Assembly (NCBI GenBank): GCA_910583845.1
Contig: CAJUAB010000013.1
Location: forward strand, 1 to 64,000
Length of the DNA: 64,000 nucleotides
Source of the DNA: an uncultured Acetatifactor sp.
GTDB lineage: Bacteria; Bacillota; Clostridia; Lachnospirales; Lachnospiraceae
Direction of reading: 5' to 3'
The position numbers and the translations under genes are program-made. Within the stretch, counting starts at the first letter, position 1. The number at the start of each line of letters is the position of its first letter. The notes below the pieces were generated by a model. That model saw nothing but the letters and a program-made list of their open reading frames with translations, searched no databases and was not told the origin of the DNA. This document shows, in pieces, positions 52,771 through 60,012 of this stretch.

Positions 52771-54066
52771 CTAGCAGTATCCGTTAAACAACATGCCGCT
52801 GTAAGCGCTGGATATATAGGGGTTGATATAGCTGCGGCCCGGATTTTTGTATGCCACAATCGTCTGATCCACATATTGCATGGGATTGATGGCAATCTGG
52901 CTGCTCTTGCGAAGCAGCTGGTTGGAAAAGTCCTTCAGGGTGTGGAAGGTATCGGCTACATCTTCGGAACTGACAACCGCGCTGCCAAGTCTGGAGCGAT
53001 CCACTTCCAGGGTGCCGTCCTCCTGGCTGGTCACGCCCATGGCCCTGAGGGAATCCTGGTAGAGGGAGATGATCTTATTCATCTCGCGCACCACATGCTT
53101 GCTCCGGGGCTGAGCCTCCAGATAATTGCTGGCTCCCCGCAGAAAACGATTATAGCCTTCCGTCAGCTGCATTACATTGTCCGTCAGGGACTCCACATTG
53201 GTCTTGAGACCGATGGTCACGGGATGTCCTTCGGGGCTGACACCTTTCAGGGAGATTTCATATTTCTTTTCATATGTAAAGGTATTGGAGGCAGTGGAAC
53301 CGGGCTCCCCATCAATGGTAAACCGGGCGTTGGAAGCGGGACGGCTGATATAGTCGATCCCCAGATAATTCACAGCACCCTTTGCCTTGCTGGTGTGCTC
53401 GTCGCTGACGTGAAAGAGCTGCGTCCTGCCCGGGGGCAGCCCTGTGGCTTCCGATTCCAGTACCAGAGAGCTGCGTCCGCTGGCATCCTGCACTCTGGCG
53501 GACAGACCGATACCGGAATTGTTGATCAGGCGCGCCAATCTTTCCTGTAGATCCCGGTTGACCTCATTTTCTCCAAGAGTGAACTGGAACTCATAATTCA
53601 TATCATTGATGCTCACATCAAAGGAGTAGGTATCGGGAGACAGCCCCACCTTGCCCGTGGGCAGAAAATTCCCCATATTCTCCTGGGAGACGGCCAGCTC
53701 CTGCACCTCCAGCGAAATGGAAGGATTCTCATCACCGGGTGTATAGGTCCCCACATAGGTGGCGGAGGCGATATCTTCATCAGAGGAAAAGGCAGTCTTT
53801 TTGCTGAGAAGATCTTCCTCCCCGAGACCTCCCAGAGAAGCGATGGTATTGTGCAGATCCCTTGCGCTCTCCTTGAGACCGATGGCAAACTGCTGCACAT
53901 CTGCCCTCTTGATGGGAAGATACCAGGGGGTATCTTTGTTCATTTTTACAATGGAGTTATATACCGCGCGAAGTTCACTTTTTTTATGCGTGTCATAGCG
54001 GGTGAGGCTGGACGGCGCATAGGCGGCCAGATAATTGTTGTGTATGGTATTCAGAATAGCACTCAT
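52771..54066 (-). CDS. FliD-like (flagellar cap/hook-associated protein 2) protein
   Basis: 431 residues. The middle part shows FliD-like features: an ISLEVQELAVSQENMGNFL stretch, YSFDVSINDMNYEFQFTL, a 'RLARLINNSGIGLSARV' block (hook IN-like) and FTYEKKYEISLKGVSPEG. It lacks the typical FliD N-terminal GLASGIDTD-type opening and is shorter than most FliD proteins. The termini are helical, as expected for filament-associated proteins. AAGGAGG precedes the ATG at 54066. No other flagellar gene is nearby. It could be a flagellar accessory or a related surface protein; export through a flagellar apparatus is inferred, as no signal peptide is seen. Confidence 0.6.
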   Translation of the reverse strand: MSAILNTIHNNYLAAYAPSSLTRYDTHKKSELRAVYNSIVKMNKDTPWYLPIKRADVQQFAIGLKESARDLHNTIASLGGLGEEDLLSKKTAFSSDEDIASATYVGTYTPGDENPSISLEVQELAVSQENMGNFLPTGKVGLSPDTYSFDVSINDMNYEFQFTLGENEVNRDLQERLARLINNSGIGLSARVQDASGRSSLVLESEATGLPPGRTQLFHVSDEHTSKAKGAVNYLGIDYISRPASNARFTIDGEPGSTASNTFTYEKKYEISLKGVSPEGHPVTIGLKTNVESLTDNVMQLTEGYNRFLRGASNYLEAQPRSKHVVREMNKIISLYQDSLRAMGVTSQEDGTLEVDRSRLGSAVVSSEDVADTFHTLKDFSNQLLRKSSQIAINPMQYVDQTIVAYKNPGRSYINPYISSAYSGMLFNGYC

Positions 54067-54467
54067 AGCCCTGCCTCCTTTCTTCCATGAAATAAGCCAG
54101 ACGGATAAATCATTCAGAGGGAAATTCTTGCAGCATCAACAAATCCATTTATTGATATGGCATACAATCCCTGCTTTTATGAATTTAGTTTATCATATGC
54201 GACAGGTGGAAGCAAGTGCTTTTTTAACAAAAATTTCATAATTTTGTTGTGTTTTTCTCCCATATTTGATATGATTTATATAGCGCTTGTTCAGCGGGCG
54301 TATAATAAATTGGAGGGTAAACCGATGCATATCCCTGATGAGGCGCGGGTAAACAGCGGCCTTTTGAGTGGCAGGCCGCCGCTGTCTTGTAACGATTGCT
54401 CAATCCCCGTGTACGGAATGGGAGTTTCACAGTCGTATTAATCCGGATATGCGGGAAAGGAGAGGAA
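54067..54467. promoter_or_regulatory. Divergent region between the FliD-like gene and pfp, with pfp leader hairpin
   Basis: The 401-base gap carries a pfp promoter (54247-54275), a second -10-like TATAAT at 54301-54306 and, in the predicted leader, an ACAGCGGCC/GGCCGCCGCTGT hairpin at about 54350-54391. That hairpin has a three-base bulge and lies about 75 bases before the start codon. It has no T-run but could be an attenuator. I see no convincing small gene. Confidence 0.4.
54247..54275 (+). promoter_or_regulatory. Extended -10 promoter of pfp
   Basis: TTGTGT (54247-54252) lies 17 bases before TATGAT (54270-54275), which is preceded by TGA, an extended -10 element. The predicted mRNA leader is about 185 bases. 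Confidence 0.55.
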
Positions 54468-55712
54468 ATGGCAAAAAAACGCAACATCATCGTGGGGCAG
54501 TCAGGCGGTCCCACGGCAGTGATCAATTCCAGTCTGGCGGGTGTCTATAAGACAGCCAGGGAGAGGGGGTTCCACAAGGTATACGGGATGCTTCACGGCA
54601 TTCAGGGTTTTCTGGATGAGCAGTATGTGGACCTGTCCACTCAGATCCACTCTGATATGGATATTGAACTGCTGAAAAGGACGCCCTCGGCGTTCCTGGG
54701 TTCCTGCCGGTATAAGCTGCCTGAAATTCATGAAAATTCTGAGATTTACGAGAAAATTTTTGCGATTCTGGATAAGCTGGAGATCGAGGCGTTCATATAC
54801 ATTGGCGGCAACGATTCCATGGACACCATCAAGAAGCTGTCCGATTATGCGATCGTGAAGGGACACAGTCAGAAGTTTCTGGGTGTGCCCAAGACCATTG
54901 ACAATGATCTGGCGCTCACGGATCACACGCCGGGCTTTGGAAGCGCGGCAAAATATATTGCGGCGTCCACCAAGGAGATCATCCGGGATGCCCTGGGACT
55001 GACCTATGGAAGCAGATCCATGATCACCGTGATCGAGATCATGGGACGCAACGCAGGGTGGCTCACCGGCGCGACGGCTCTGGCCAAGACGGAGGAGTGC
55101 GAGGGGCCGGATCTGATCTATCTGCCGGAGGTGGTGTTTGACATTGAAAAATTCCGCAAGACCACGGAGGAACTGCTTAAGAAAAAGCAATCGGTAGTGA
55201 TAGCGGTCTCCGAGGGCATAAAGCTGGCCGATGGCAGATATGTCTGTGAACTGTCCGGCGGAGCCGGTTATGTGGACCCTTTCGGACATAAACAGTTACA
55301 GGGAACCGCAGCCTATCTGGCGGGATATCTGGGGGCGGAAATCGGCTGCAAGACCCGCAGTATAGAGTTCTCCACCTTACAGAGGAGCGCGTCCCACATG
55401 GCCTCCAGGGTGGATGTTGACGAGGCGTTCATGGTGGGCGGCGCTGCCGTAAAAGCGGCGGACGAGGGGGACACCGGCAAGATGGTGGTGATTGACCGCG
55501 TGGCGGATGACCCGTATATGAGTGCCGCCGGTATCTACGATGTGCATCGGATCGCCAACAACGAGAAACTGGTTCCCCGCTCTTGGATGAACAAAGAAGG
55601 AAACTATGTGACGGATGAATTTATCAATTATATCGAGCCTTTGATTCAGGGGGATTATCAGCCCTTCATGGTAAACGGTCTGCCCCAGCATCTGGTGATG
55701 AAGAAGAAATGA
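54468..55712 (+). CDS. pfp: Pyrophosphate-dependent 6-phosphofructokinase
   Basis: 414 residues with all phosphofructokinase blocks: GQSGGPTAVIN, IGGNDSMDT, PKTIDND, PGFGSAAKY and MGRNAGWLTG. Asp116 in GGND, where ATP enzymes have Gly, and Lys142 in PKTIDND, where ATP enzymes have Gly, both point to pyrophosphate as phosphoryl donor (EC 2.7.1.90). AAAGGAGAGGAA fits the ATG at 54468; 24 upstream codons in the frame are rejected. A cytoplasmic glycolytic enzyme with its own promoter and terminators, not part of the xylan operons, although xylose and arabinose carbon would enter glycolysis near this step. Confidence 0.9.
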   Translation: MAKKRNIIVGQSGGPTAVINSSLAGVYKTARERGFHKVYGMLHGIQGFLDEQYVDLSTQIHSDMDIELLKRTPSAFLGSCRYKLPEIHENSEIYEKIFAILDKLEIEAFIYIGGNDSMDTIKKLSDYAIVKGHSQKFLGVPKTIDNDLALTDHTPGFGSAAKYIAASTKEIIRDALGLTYGSRSMITVIEIMGRNAGWLTGATALAKTEECEGPDLIYLPEVVFDIEKFRKTTEELLKKKQSVVIAVSEGIKLADGRYVCELSGGAGYVDPFGHKQLQGTAAYLAGYLGAEIGCKTRSIEFSTLQRSASHMASRVDVDEAFMVGGAAVKAADEGDTGKMVVIDRVADDPYMSAAGIYDVHRIANNEKLVPRSWMNKEGNYVTDEFINYIEPLIQGDYQPFMVNGLPQHLVMKKK

Positions 55713-55768
55713 TAAAAAACAGAGGAATCCGCGCTCCGCGGGGATTTTGCTGACGCAAATGGTGATAG

Positions 55769-55812
55769 ACCTCATGCTCATTTAAAAAGTGAGTATGGGG
55801 TTTATTTTTTTC
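55769..55812 (+). terminator. Rho-independent terminator of pfp
   Basis: A stem of about 12 pairs (ACCTCATGCTCA with TGAGTATGGGGT, including G-T pairs) is followed by TTATTTTTTT. A smaller stem lies ahead of it at about 55726-55752 (AATCCGCG...CGCGGGGATT, then TTTT). Confidence 0.75.
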
Positions 55813-55841
55813 TTGCATTTCACGAACATATGTGCTATAGT
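55813..55841 (+). promoter_or_regulatory. Extended -10 promoter of the radical SAM operon
   Basis: TTGCAT (55813-55818), 17 bases, then TATAGT (55836-55841), preceded by TGC. Transcription should start near 55848. This lies after the first ATG-like codon of the longest frame (55830) and therefore rules that start out. Confidence 0.75.
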
Positions 55842-55892
55842 GATATCGAACGAATGTTCCTGATACTGATACGTTTTAAGGAGTACAGGGTT

Positions 55893-57701
55893 ATGGAAAT
55901 GTTATGGACTTGTAGAGGAGATGAAAACGAGCTGGTACAGCGAAGAGGCGCGGGAGAGCGAAACCTGCTGGTACAGCGAAGAGTGCCGGAAGAGCGAAAC
56001 GAACTGGCGGGTCTAAGAAGCGCAGGAGAGCGAAACACGCCGGCACAGCGAAGAGTGCCGGAAGAGCGAAACGAACTGGCAGGTCTAAGAAGCGCGGAAG
56101 AGCGAAATCTGCCGACACAGCGAAGTGAGCCGGAAGAGCGAAACCTGCCGGCACAGCGAAGTGAGCCGGCAGAGCGTGACATGCCGGCGAAGCGCAATAA
56201 ACCGGATAAAGAGAAGGGACTGGCAAGGGACAGCGGGGCGATCAGAAATGGCATGCTTTCAGGCGCTGATTCGCTTGCGGCCGCGGGCAGAGCCATGGAG
56301 AGCCTTTCCACTGCGGATGGGAGAGAGCATTATGTGGACAGCCCTGTTTCCGGGGCAGCGCAGGGCGGCAATGTCATGGGCCTGATGGAAAAGCTGGGGA
56401 TACTGACCGACAGCGCCAAATATGATGTGGCCTGCACCAGCAGCGGAGTGGAGCGCAGAGGCAACGGGCGGGATCTGGGGAATTGTGTGAAAGAAGGAAT
56501 ATGCCACAGCTTTTCCAGTGATGGCAGATGCATTTCGCTGCTGAAGATTCTTATGACAAACGAGTGCGTCTATGACTGCAAATATTGCGTTAACAGGAAG
56601 TCCAACGATGTGCCCAGGGCAACCTTTACGCCGGATGAAGTCTGTAAGCTGACCATCGAGTTTTACCGGCGCAATTATATAGAGGGGCTGTTCCTCAGCT
56701 CCGGGATTTTCGAGAGCCCCACACGGACCATGGAACTGATTTACAGAACGCTTTACCTGCTGCGAAACAGGTATCGGTTCAACGGATATGTACATGTGAA
56801 AGCGATTCCCGGAGCGCCGCCGGAGCTGATACAGATGACGGGCTTCCTGGCGGACCGCATGAGTGTGAATCTTGAACTGCCTACGGCGGAGGGGTTGCGG
56901 GAACTGGCCCCCAACAAACACCGCAGGAATATTCTGACTCCCATGCGGCAGATTCAGAACGGAATCAAGGCCAACCAGCATGATCTGACAGTATACCGGC
57001 ATGCGCCGAAATTTGTGGCGGGAGGACAGTCCACCCAGATGATTATTGGAGCTACGGGGGAGAGCGACTACCAGATCCTGAACGTGGCGGAGAGCCTGTA
57101 CCAGCGTTTTGAGTTAAAGCGGGTATTCTATTCCGCCTTTGTGAAAGTCAATGAGGACAAGGCTCTGTCTGCCCTGCCGGGAGGTCCGCCGCTGAAACGG
57201 GAACACCGGCTGTATCAGGCGGACTGGCTGCTGCGCTTCTATGGGTTTCAGGCCCGGGAACTGCTCGATGAAAAGCGCCCCTTTTTCAATGTGCTGCTGG
57301 ACCCTAAGGAGGACTGGGCGGTGAGACACCTGGAGCAGTTTCCGGTGGAAGTGAACAGGGCTTCCTACGAGTCACTGCTGCGGGTGCCGGGCATCGGTGT
57401 GCGCAGCGCCCAGCGGATTGTGGCGGCGCGCCGCAGCGCCCGGCTTCGCTTTGAGGATCTGAAGCGGATCGGGGTGGTGCTGAAACGGGCGTTATACTTC
57501 ATTACCTGCGAGGGGAAGATGATGTACCCTACCAGACTGGAGGAAGATTATATCGTGCGGAATCTGACCAGTGAAAAGGACAGGGTGCAGTTTGGCAGCG
57601 ACGGAATGAGTTATCGGCAGATGAGCCTTTTTGACGACGGACAATACAACATAAAACCGGACGCAGGGGATGTCTGCCAGGTAGTTACCGGGCAGATGTA
57701 G
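55893..57701 (+). CDS. Radical SAM protein of the DNA modification/repair type, with N-terminal 12-residue repeats
   Basis: 602 residues. The core (from about 170) starts at GLMEKLGILTDSAKYDV, the usual N-terminus of the TIGR03916-type family. Its radical SAM cluster motif is Cys225-x3-Cys229-x2-Cys232, and it ends with a helix-hairpin-helix (VPGIGVRSAQRIVAARR, about 495-515) expected to bind DNA. The family is normally about 420 residues. Here residues 13-108 are eight imperfect 12-residue repeats with consensus like (L/E)LxxQRxxPEERN, followed by a low-complexity link. AAGGAG at 55878-55883 sets the start at 55893. It is paired with the DUF4130-type gene downstream, its usual partner. Confidence 0.85.
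   Translation: MEMLWTCRGDENELVQRRGAGERNLLVQRRVPEERNELAGLRSAGERNTPAQRRVPEERNELAGLRSAEERNLPTQRSEPEERNLPAQRSEPAERDMPAKRNKPDKEKGLARDSGAIRNGMLSGADSLAAAGRAMESLSTADGREHYVDSPVSGAAQGGNVMGLMEKLGILTDSAKYDVACTSSGVERRGNGRDLGNCVKEGICHSFSSDGRCISLLKILMTNECVYDCKYCVNRKSNDVPRATFTPDEVCKLTIEFYRRNYIEGLFLSSGIFESPTRTMELIYRTLYLLRNRYRFNGYVHVKAIPGAPPELIQMTGFLADRMSVNLELPTAEGLRELAPNKHRRNILTPMRQIQNGIKANQHDLTVYRHAPKFVAGGQSTQMIIGATGESDYQILNVAESLYQRFELKRVFYSAFVKVNEDKALSALPGGPPLKREHRLYQADWLLRFYGFQARELLDEKRPFFNVLLDPKEDWAVRHLEQFPVEVNRASYESLLRVPGIGVRSAQRIVAARRSARLRFEDLKRIGVVLKRALYFITCEGKMMYPTRLEEDYIVRNLTSEKDRVQFGSDGMSYRQMSLFDDGQYNIKPDAGDVCQVVTGQM
55929..56216 (+). repeat. Eight tandem 36-base repeats within the radical SAM gene
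   Basis: 288 bases divide exactly into eight 36-base units, each encoding 12 residues that end in GERN, EERN or a decayed form of it. Units 2 and 4 (xxxQRRVPEERN) and units 3 and 5 (ELAGLRSAxERN) match closely, which points to duplication of a two-unit block. The length is a whole number of codons, so the frame survives copy-number change. Confidence 0.85.
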
Positions 57702-57760
57702 ACAGCAGGAGAGCATAGCGCAGGCCGCTCTGCTTTGTATGCATTGACCAATCCCTGTGT

Positions 57761-57836
57761 GCGGAAAGGGAGCTTCGGAATTGTCCAATGACAGCAATGC
57801 GGAAAGGGAGCTTCGGAATCATCCAATGACAGCAAT
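57761..57836 (+). repeat. Two tandem 38-base repeats between the operon genes
   Basis: 57761-57798 and 57799-57836 are the same 38-base unit, differing at two adjacent-region positions (TG versus CA near the middle). A third unit begins (GCGG) before the ribosome site. The unit includes AAAGGGAG, a ribosome-site-like stretch. Confidence 0.85.
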
Positions 57837-57856
57837 GCGGTGAGGAGGGAGAACAT

Positions 57857-58627
57857 ATGCGGGTCTATCAGTGCGAGGACAGCCTGGAAGGGGTTTGTAC
57901 GGCTATTTACCGGGCCTATGAGGATCATGCGGAGCATCGGGACACATGGATCAGGGTGGACAAGGAGTTGATGCTTTTTGGGGAATATATACCTGTGGAG
58001 ACGGACCTGGAGAGGGCGGAGAAGGTGATGCGTACCCTGCGAAGACGCTTTGGGCAGAAGGATTATGAATCGTTGGGTCTGGCGCTCACCACGCCGGTTC
58101 CTGAGAAGGCCCAGGCTGTGTATCAGACAGTGGTGTATGGCCTGCGGGCAGGTCCCCTGCCCGGCCATCTGCTGGATCACCAGACGGATCAGTACGTGCT
58201 GCAGACTTTTCAACTGGCCAAAAAGGCGGGGCGGGAGTACGGGCAGCTGCGGGAATTTCTGCGCTTTCGGGAATTGGACAGGGGAATCCTGTATGCGGAG
58301 AATGCTCCCAAGTGCCATGTGCTGCCCTATGTGATGGTACATTTTGCCGACCGTTTTCCACAGGAGGATTTTGCCATAAGGGATATCGGAAGAGAACTGC
58401 TGGGGGTTCATCCGGCAGGGGGCGAATGGTATCTGACAGACAGTGAGCAGTTGCTTCTGGCTCTGCGGCAGGCGGGATATTCTGCCCGGGAGATGGCCTA
58501 TGAAGAACTCTTCCGGTATTTCTGTCATAAGATAGCTATCAGAGAGAGGCGAAATATTGGATTACAGAACCAGATGATGCCCAAACGCTTCCAAAAATAC
58601 ACAATAGAATTTGCCAAAAACCCCTAA
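57857..58627 (+). CDS. DUF4130/TIGR03915-type DNA metabolism protein, partner of the radical SAM protein
   Basis: 256 residues matching the protein usually encoded next to TIGR03916 radical SAM proteins: an opening YQCEDSLEGVCTAIYRAYE, a LRRRFGQKDYESLGLAL middle, and a helical core with RELDRGILYAENAPKCHVLPYVMVHFADRFP and an IRDIGRELLGVHPAGGEWYL ending. GAGGAGGGAG precedes the ATG. The pair is thought to act in DNA repair or base modification (uracil-DNA-glycosylase-like relations have been proposed for the family); the reaction is not established. Confidence 0.8.
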   Translation: MRVYQCEDSLEGVCTAIYRAYEDHAEHRDTWIRVDKELMLFGEYIPVETDLERAEKVMRTLRRRFGQKDYESLGLALTTPVPEKAQAVYQTVVYGLRAGPLPGHLLDHQTDQYVLQTFQLAKKAGREYGQLREFLRFRELDRGILYAENAPKCHVLPYVMVHFADRFPQEDFAIRDIGRELLGVHPAGGEWYLTDSEQLLLALRQAGYSAREMAYEELFRYFCHKIAIRERRNIGLQNQMMPKRFQKYTIEFAKNP

Positions 58628-58652
58628 AATTGTTAAAATCGACAATTTACTT

Positions 58653-58679
58653 TTGACCTTGCATATAGTATGGTATATC
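58653..58679 (+). promoter_or_regulatory. Candidate promoter of the HPr-like gene
   Basis: TTGACC (58653-58658) and TATATC (58674-58679) are 15 bases apart, slightly short; shifting the -35 to TTTGAC gives 16. It immediately precedes the cre-like site at 58685-58698. Confidence 0.4.
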
Positions 58680-58684
58680 CATCA

Positions 58685-58698
58685 TGAAAACGGTTTCC
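58685..58698 (+). promoter_or_regulatory. cre-like (CcpA operator) site
   Basis: TGAAAACGGTTTCC matches the catabolite-responsive-element consensus TGWAANCGNTNWCA at 13 of 14 positions. It lies just after the candidate -10 box, a repressing position. It is also embedded in a CATGAAAA/TTTTCATG inverted repeat (58683-58690 and 58703-58710). Confidence 0.5.
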
Positions 58699-58856
58699 AT
58701 CCTTTTCATGGAACGCGGCAACGCGGACGAGGATACAGTCAATCCCGCAGGCAGAGAGCCGGACACTGGCGGTCGCGCATGTGTCTGACGAATGCGGCGG
58801 GGGCCTATGCCCGCCGGACTACGGCGCGGTATAATCAGAGAAAGGAAGGATGCAAT

Positions 58857-59081
58857 ATGGTAAGGCAGATCAGACTTACGCAGGATCAGGTACAGAAGTT
58901 TGTCAGCGTGACATCCAAGTGCGATTTTGATATTGACATCTATTATAACAGATATATAGTGGATGCCAAATCATTCCTTGGAGTCTACGGGCTGGATTTT
59001 TCCAAAACAATGGCGGTATCTTACGAGGGATACAACCAGGAACTGGAGGAGATGCTGGGCAAAATGGCGGTGGCCTGCTGA
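58857..59081 (+). CDS. HPr-like (Crh-like) phosphocarrier-family protein without the catalytic histidine
   Basis: 74 residues. The centre (YNRYIVDAKSFLGVYGLDFSKTM) aligns with the HPr segment around the regulatory serine; Ser39 is the Ser46 equivalent. The N-terminal region where HPr carries GLHARPA with His15 reads instead QDQVQKFVSVTSKC, so the PTS phosphotransfer histidine is missing. As in Crh of Bacillus, this would leave only a regulatory role through serine phosphorylation and CcpA. AAAGGAAGG sets the ATG at 58857. A cre-like site sits in its promoter region. It forms a single-gene unit with its own terminator. Confidence 0.65.
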   Translation: MVRQIRLTQDQVQKFVSVTSKCDFDIDIYYNRYIVDAKSFLGVYGLDFSKTMAVSYEGYNQELEEMLGKMAVAC

Positions 59082-59119
59082 TGTGCCCGGGAATCTGACG
59101 GATTCGGAAACTATGTGCG

Positions 59120-59155
59120 AGGGGACTGTCGCTTTGGGGCGATGGTCCCTTTTTC
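59120..59155 (+). terminator. Rho-independent terminator of the HPr-like gene
   Basis: AGGGGACTGTCGC (59120-59132) pairs with GCGATGGTCCCT (59139-59150) through Watson-Crick and G-T pairs, followed by TTTTT. Confidence 0.75.
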
Positions 59156-59157
59156 AA

Positions 59158-59186
59158 TTGCTTTTCTGGTGGGAATAACTTATAAT
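59158..59186 (+). promoter_or_regulatory. Sigma-A promoter of the unknown protein-helicase operon
   Basis: TTGCTT (59158-59163) and a perfect TATAAT (59181-59186) are 17 bases apart. Transcription should start near 59193, giving a 270-base leader before the next confident gene at 59464. Confidence 0.75.
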
Positions 59187-59227
59187 ATAACTGATCGGAA
59201 GTATACAATGCACTTCCATGAAAAGGC

Positions 59228-59440
59228 ATGTTCTCTGTGCCGCGTTTGATTACGGGAAGACGCATTTGTTTCCTGCGATATAAAAAAGGAGATGGGTGCG
59301 ATGCCGAATGGATACATGCGGAGGAGCTGGAGGCATTCAAAAAGGAAAAGGCGGTATCGGGGATCAGGGATTGCGATAGACGGGGAAGAGATGAGCAGTT
59401 AGTGCGATTCCAGGCTTTTGAATGGCCGGAATCTGCATAA
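59228..59440 (+). CDS. Doubtful 70-residue open frame in the leader of the unknown protein
   Basis: A frame of 70 codons downstream of a good promoter has ordinary codon choice in its second half (AEWIHAEELEAFKKEKA), but its ATG has AAAAGG only one base away, a poor spacing. A competing 33-codon frame at 59301-59402, rich in Arg and Lys, has AAAAAGGAG nine bases before its ATG. At most one is real; alternatively the stretch is just an untranslated leader. I recognise neither product. Confidence 0.25.
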   Translation: MFSVPRLITGRRICFLRYKKGDGCDAEWIHAEELEAFKKEKAVSGIRDCDRRGRDEQLVRFQAFEWPESA

Positions 59441-59463
59441 CACATATGAAGGAGGAAGACAAA

Positions 59464-60012
59464 ATGGGACTTTTTTTACAGACGGCGATTGTTCCGGATT
59501 GCAGGGAGGCGGATGTGCGGAAGGCGGTGGAGAAGCTGGCTTCTAAGATGGAGCTGATTCCGGAACAGTGTCAGTACCGGGAATCCGAGGCGGGATGCGC
59601 GGTGCTTTTCAATGATGACTGCGGCGGCTTTGACGAATTGGCAAAGAAAATGTCTGTCACACTGTCGTGCCCGGTTATGCTGCTCTATATCTATGACGGG
59701 GACTTCTGGGGGTATTTCTTCTATGATCAAAAACAGGAACTGGACAGCTTTAACACGCTGCCGGATTACTTTGGATGCTCGCCCGAGGAACAGCAGAGCT
59801 GTGCCGGAGACAGCGCCGTGATTGCCCGCTATTTTCATGTGGAACAAAAAGATATTGAGCGCTATATCAGGTTCTGGACGGAGGAGATGATGGAGCAGTA
59901 CGAAGAGCCCGCATATCCGGAGGATGAGTTCGGGCAGTGCGACTGCTGGCAAATGGCTGATTTTATGAGAAAGCTGGGATTTCCCTATACCTTTGGCGAG
60001 GAGGAGGCATAA
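59464..60012 (+). CDS. Unknown cytoplasmic protein upstream of the helicase
   Basis: 182 residues, acidic, without signal peptide or membrane segment. It alternates beta strands and helices, with aromatic-rich DGDFWGYFFYDQ and several cysteines (about six). I do not recognise a family. GAAGGAGGAAG fits the ATG at 59464; the frame's earlier start at 59422 has no site. Its stop codon overlaps the start codon of the nuclease-helicase gene (TAATG), so the two are translationally coupled. A regulatory or accessory role for the helicase is possible but not shown. Confidence 0.7.
   Translation: MGLFLQTAIVPDCREADVRKAVEKLASKMELIPEQCQYRESEAGCAVLFNDDCGGFDELAKKMSVTLSCPVMLLYIYDGDFWGYFFYDQKQELDSFNTLPDYFGCSPEEQQSCAGDSAVIARYFHVEQKDIERYIRFWTEEMMEQYEEPAYPEDEFGQCDCWQMADFMRKLGFPYTFGEEEA

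Larger units (their letters stand above)
58628..58856 (+). other. Leader of the HPr-like gene
   Basis: After the promoter and cre-like site, this stretch carries a strong hairpin CGGCGGG/CCCGCCG at about 58795-58816 (eight-base loop). The ribosome site AAAGGAAGG follows at 58841-58849. The reading frame of the HPr-like gene stays open back to 58611, but the upstream codons show no family similarity. Confidence 0.4.

Noticed and set aside
55929..56216. CRISPR-like array of 36-base units
   Set aside because: The units are contiguous with no unique spacers, differ from one another, and keep the reading frame of the radical SAM gene.
58830..58835. Perfect TATAAT just before the HPr-like gene
   Set aside because: No -35 lies 16-18 bases upstream, and a start there would fall on the ribosome site, leaving it outside the mRNA.
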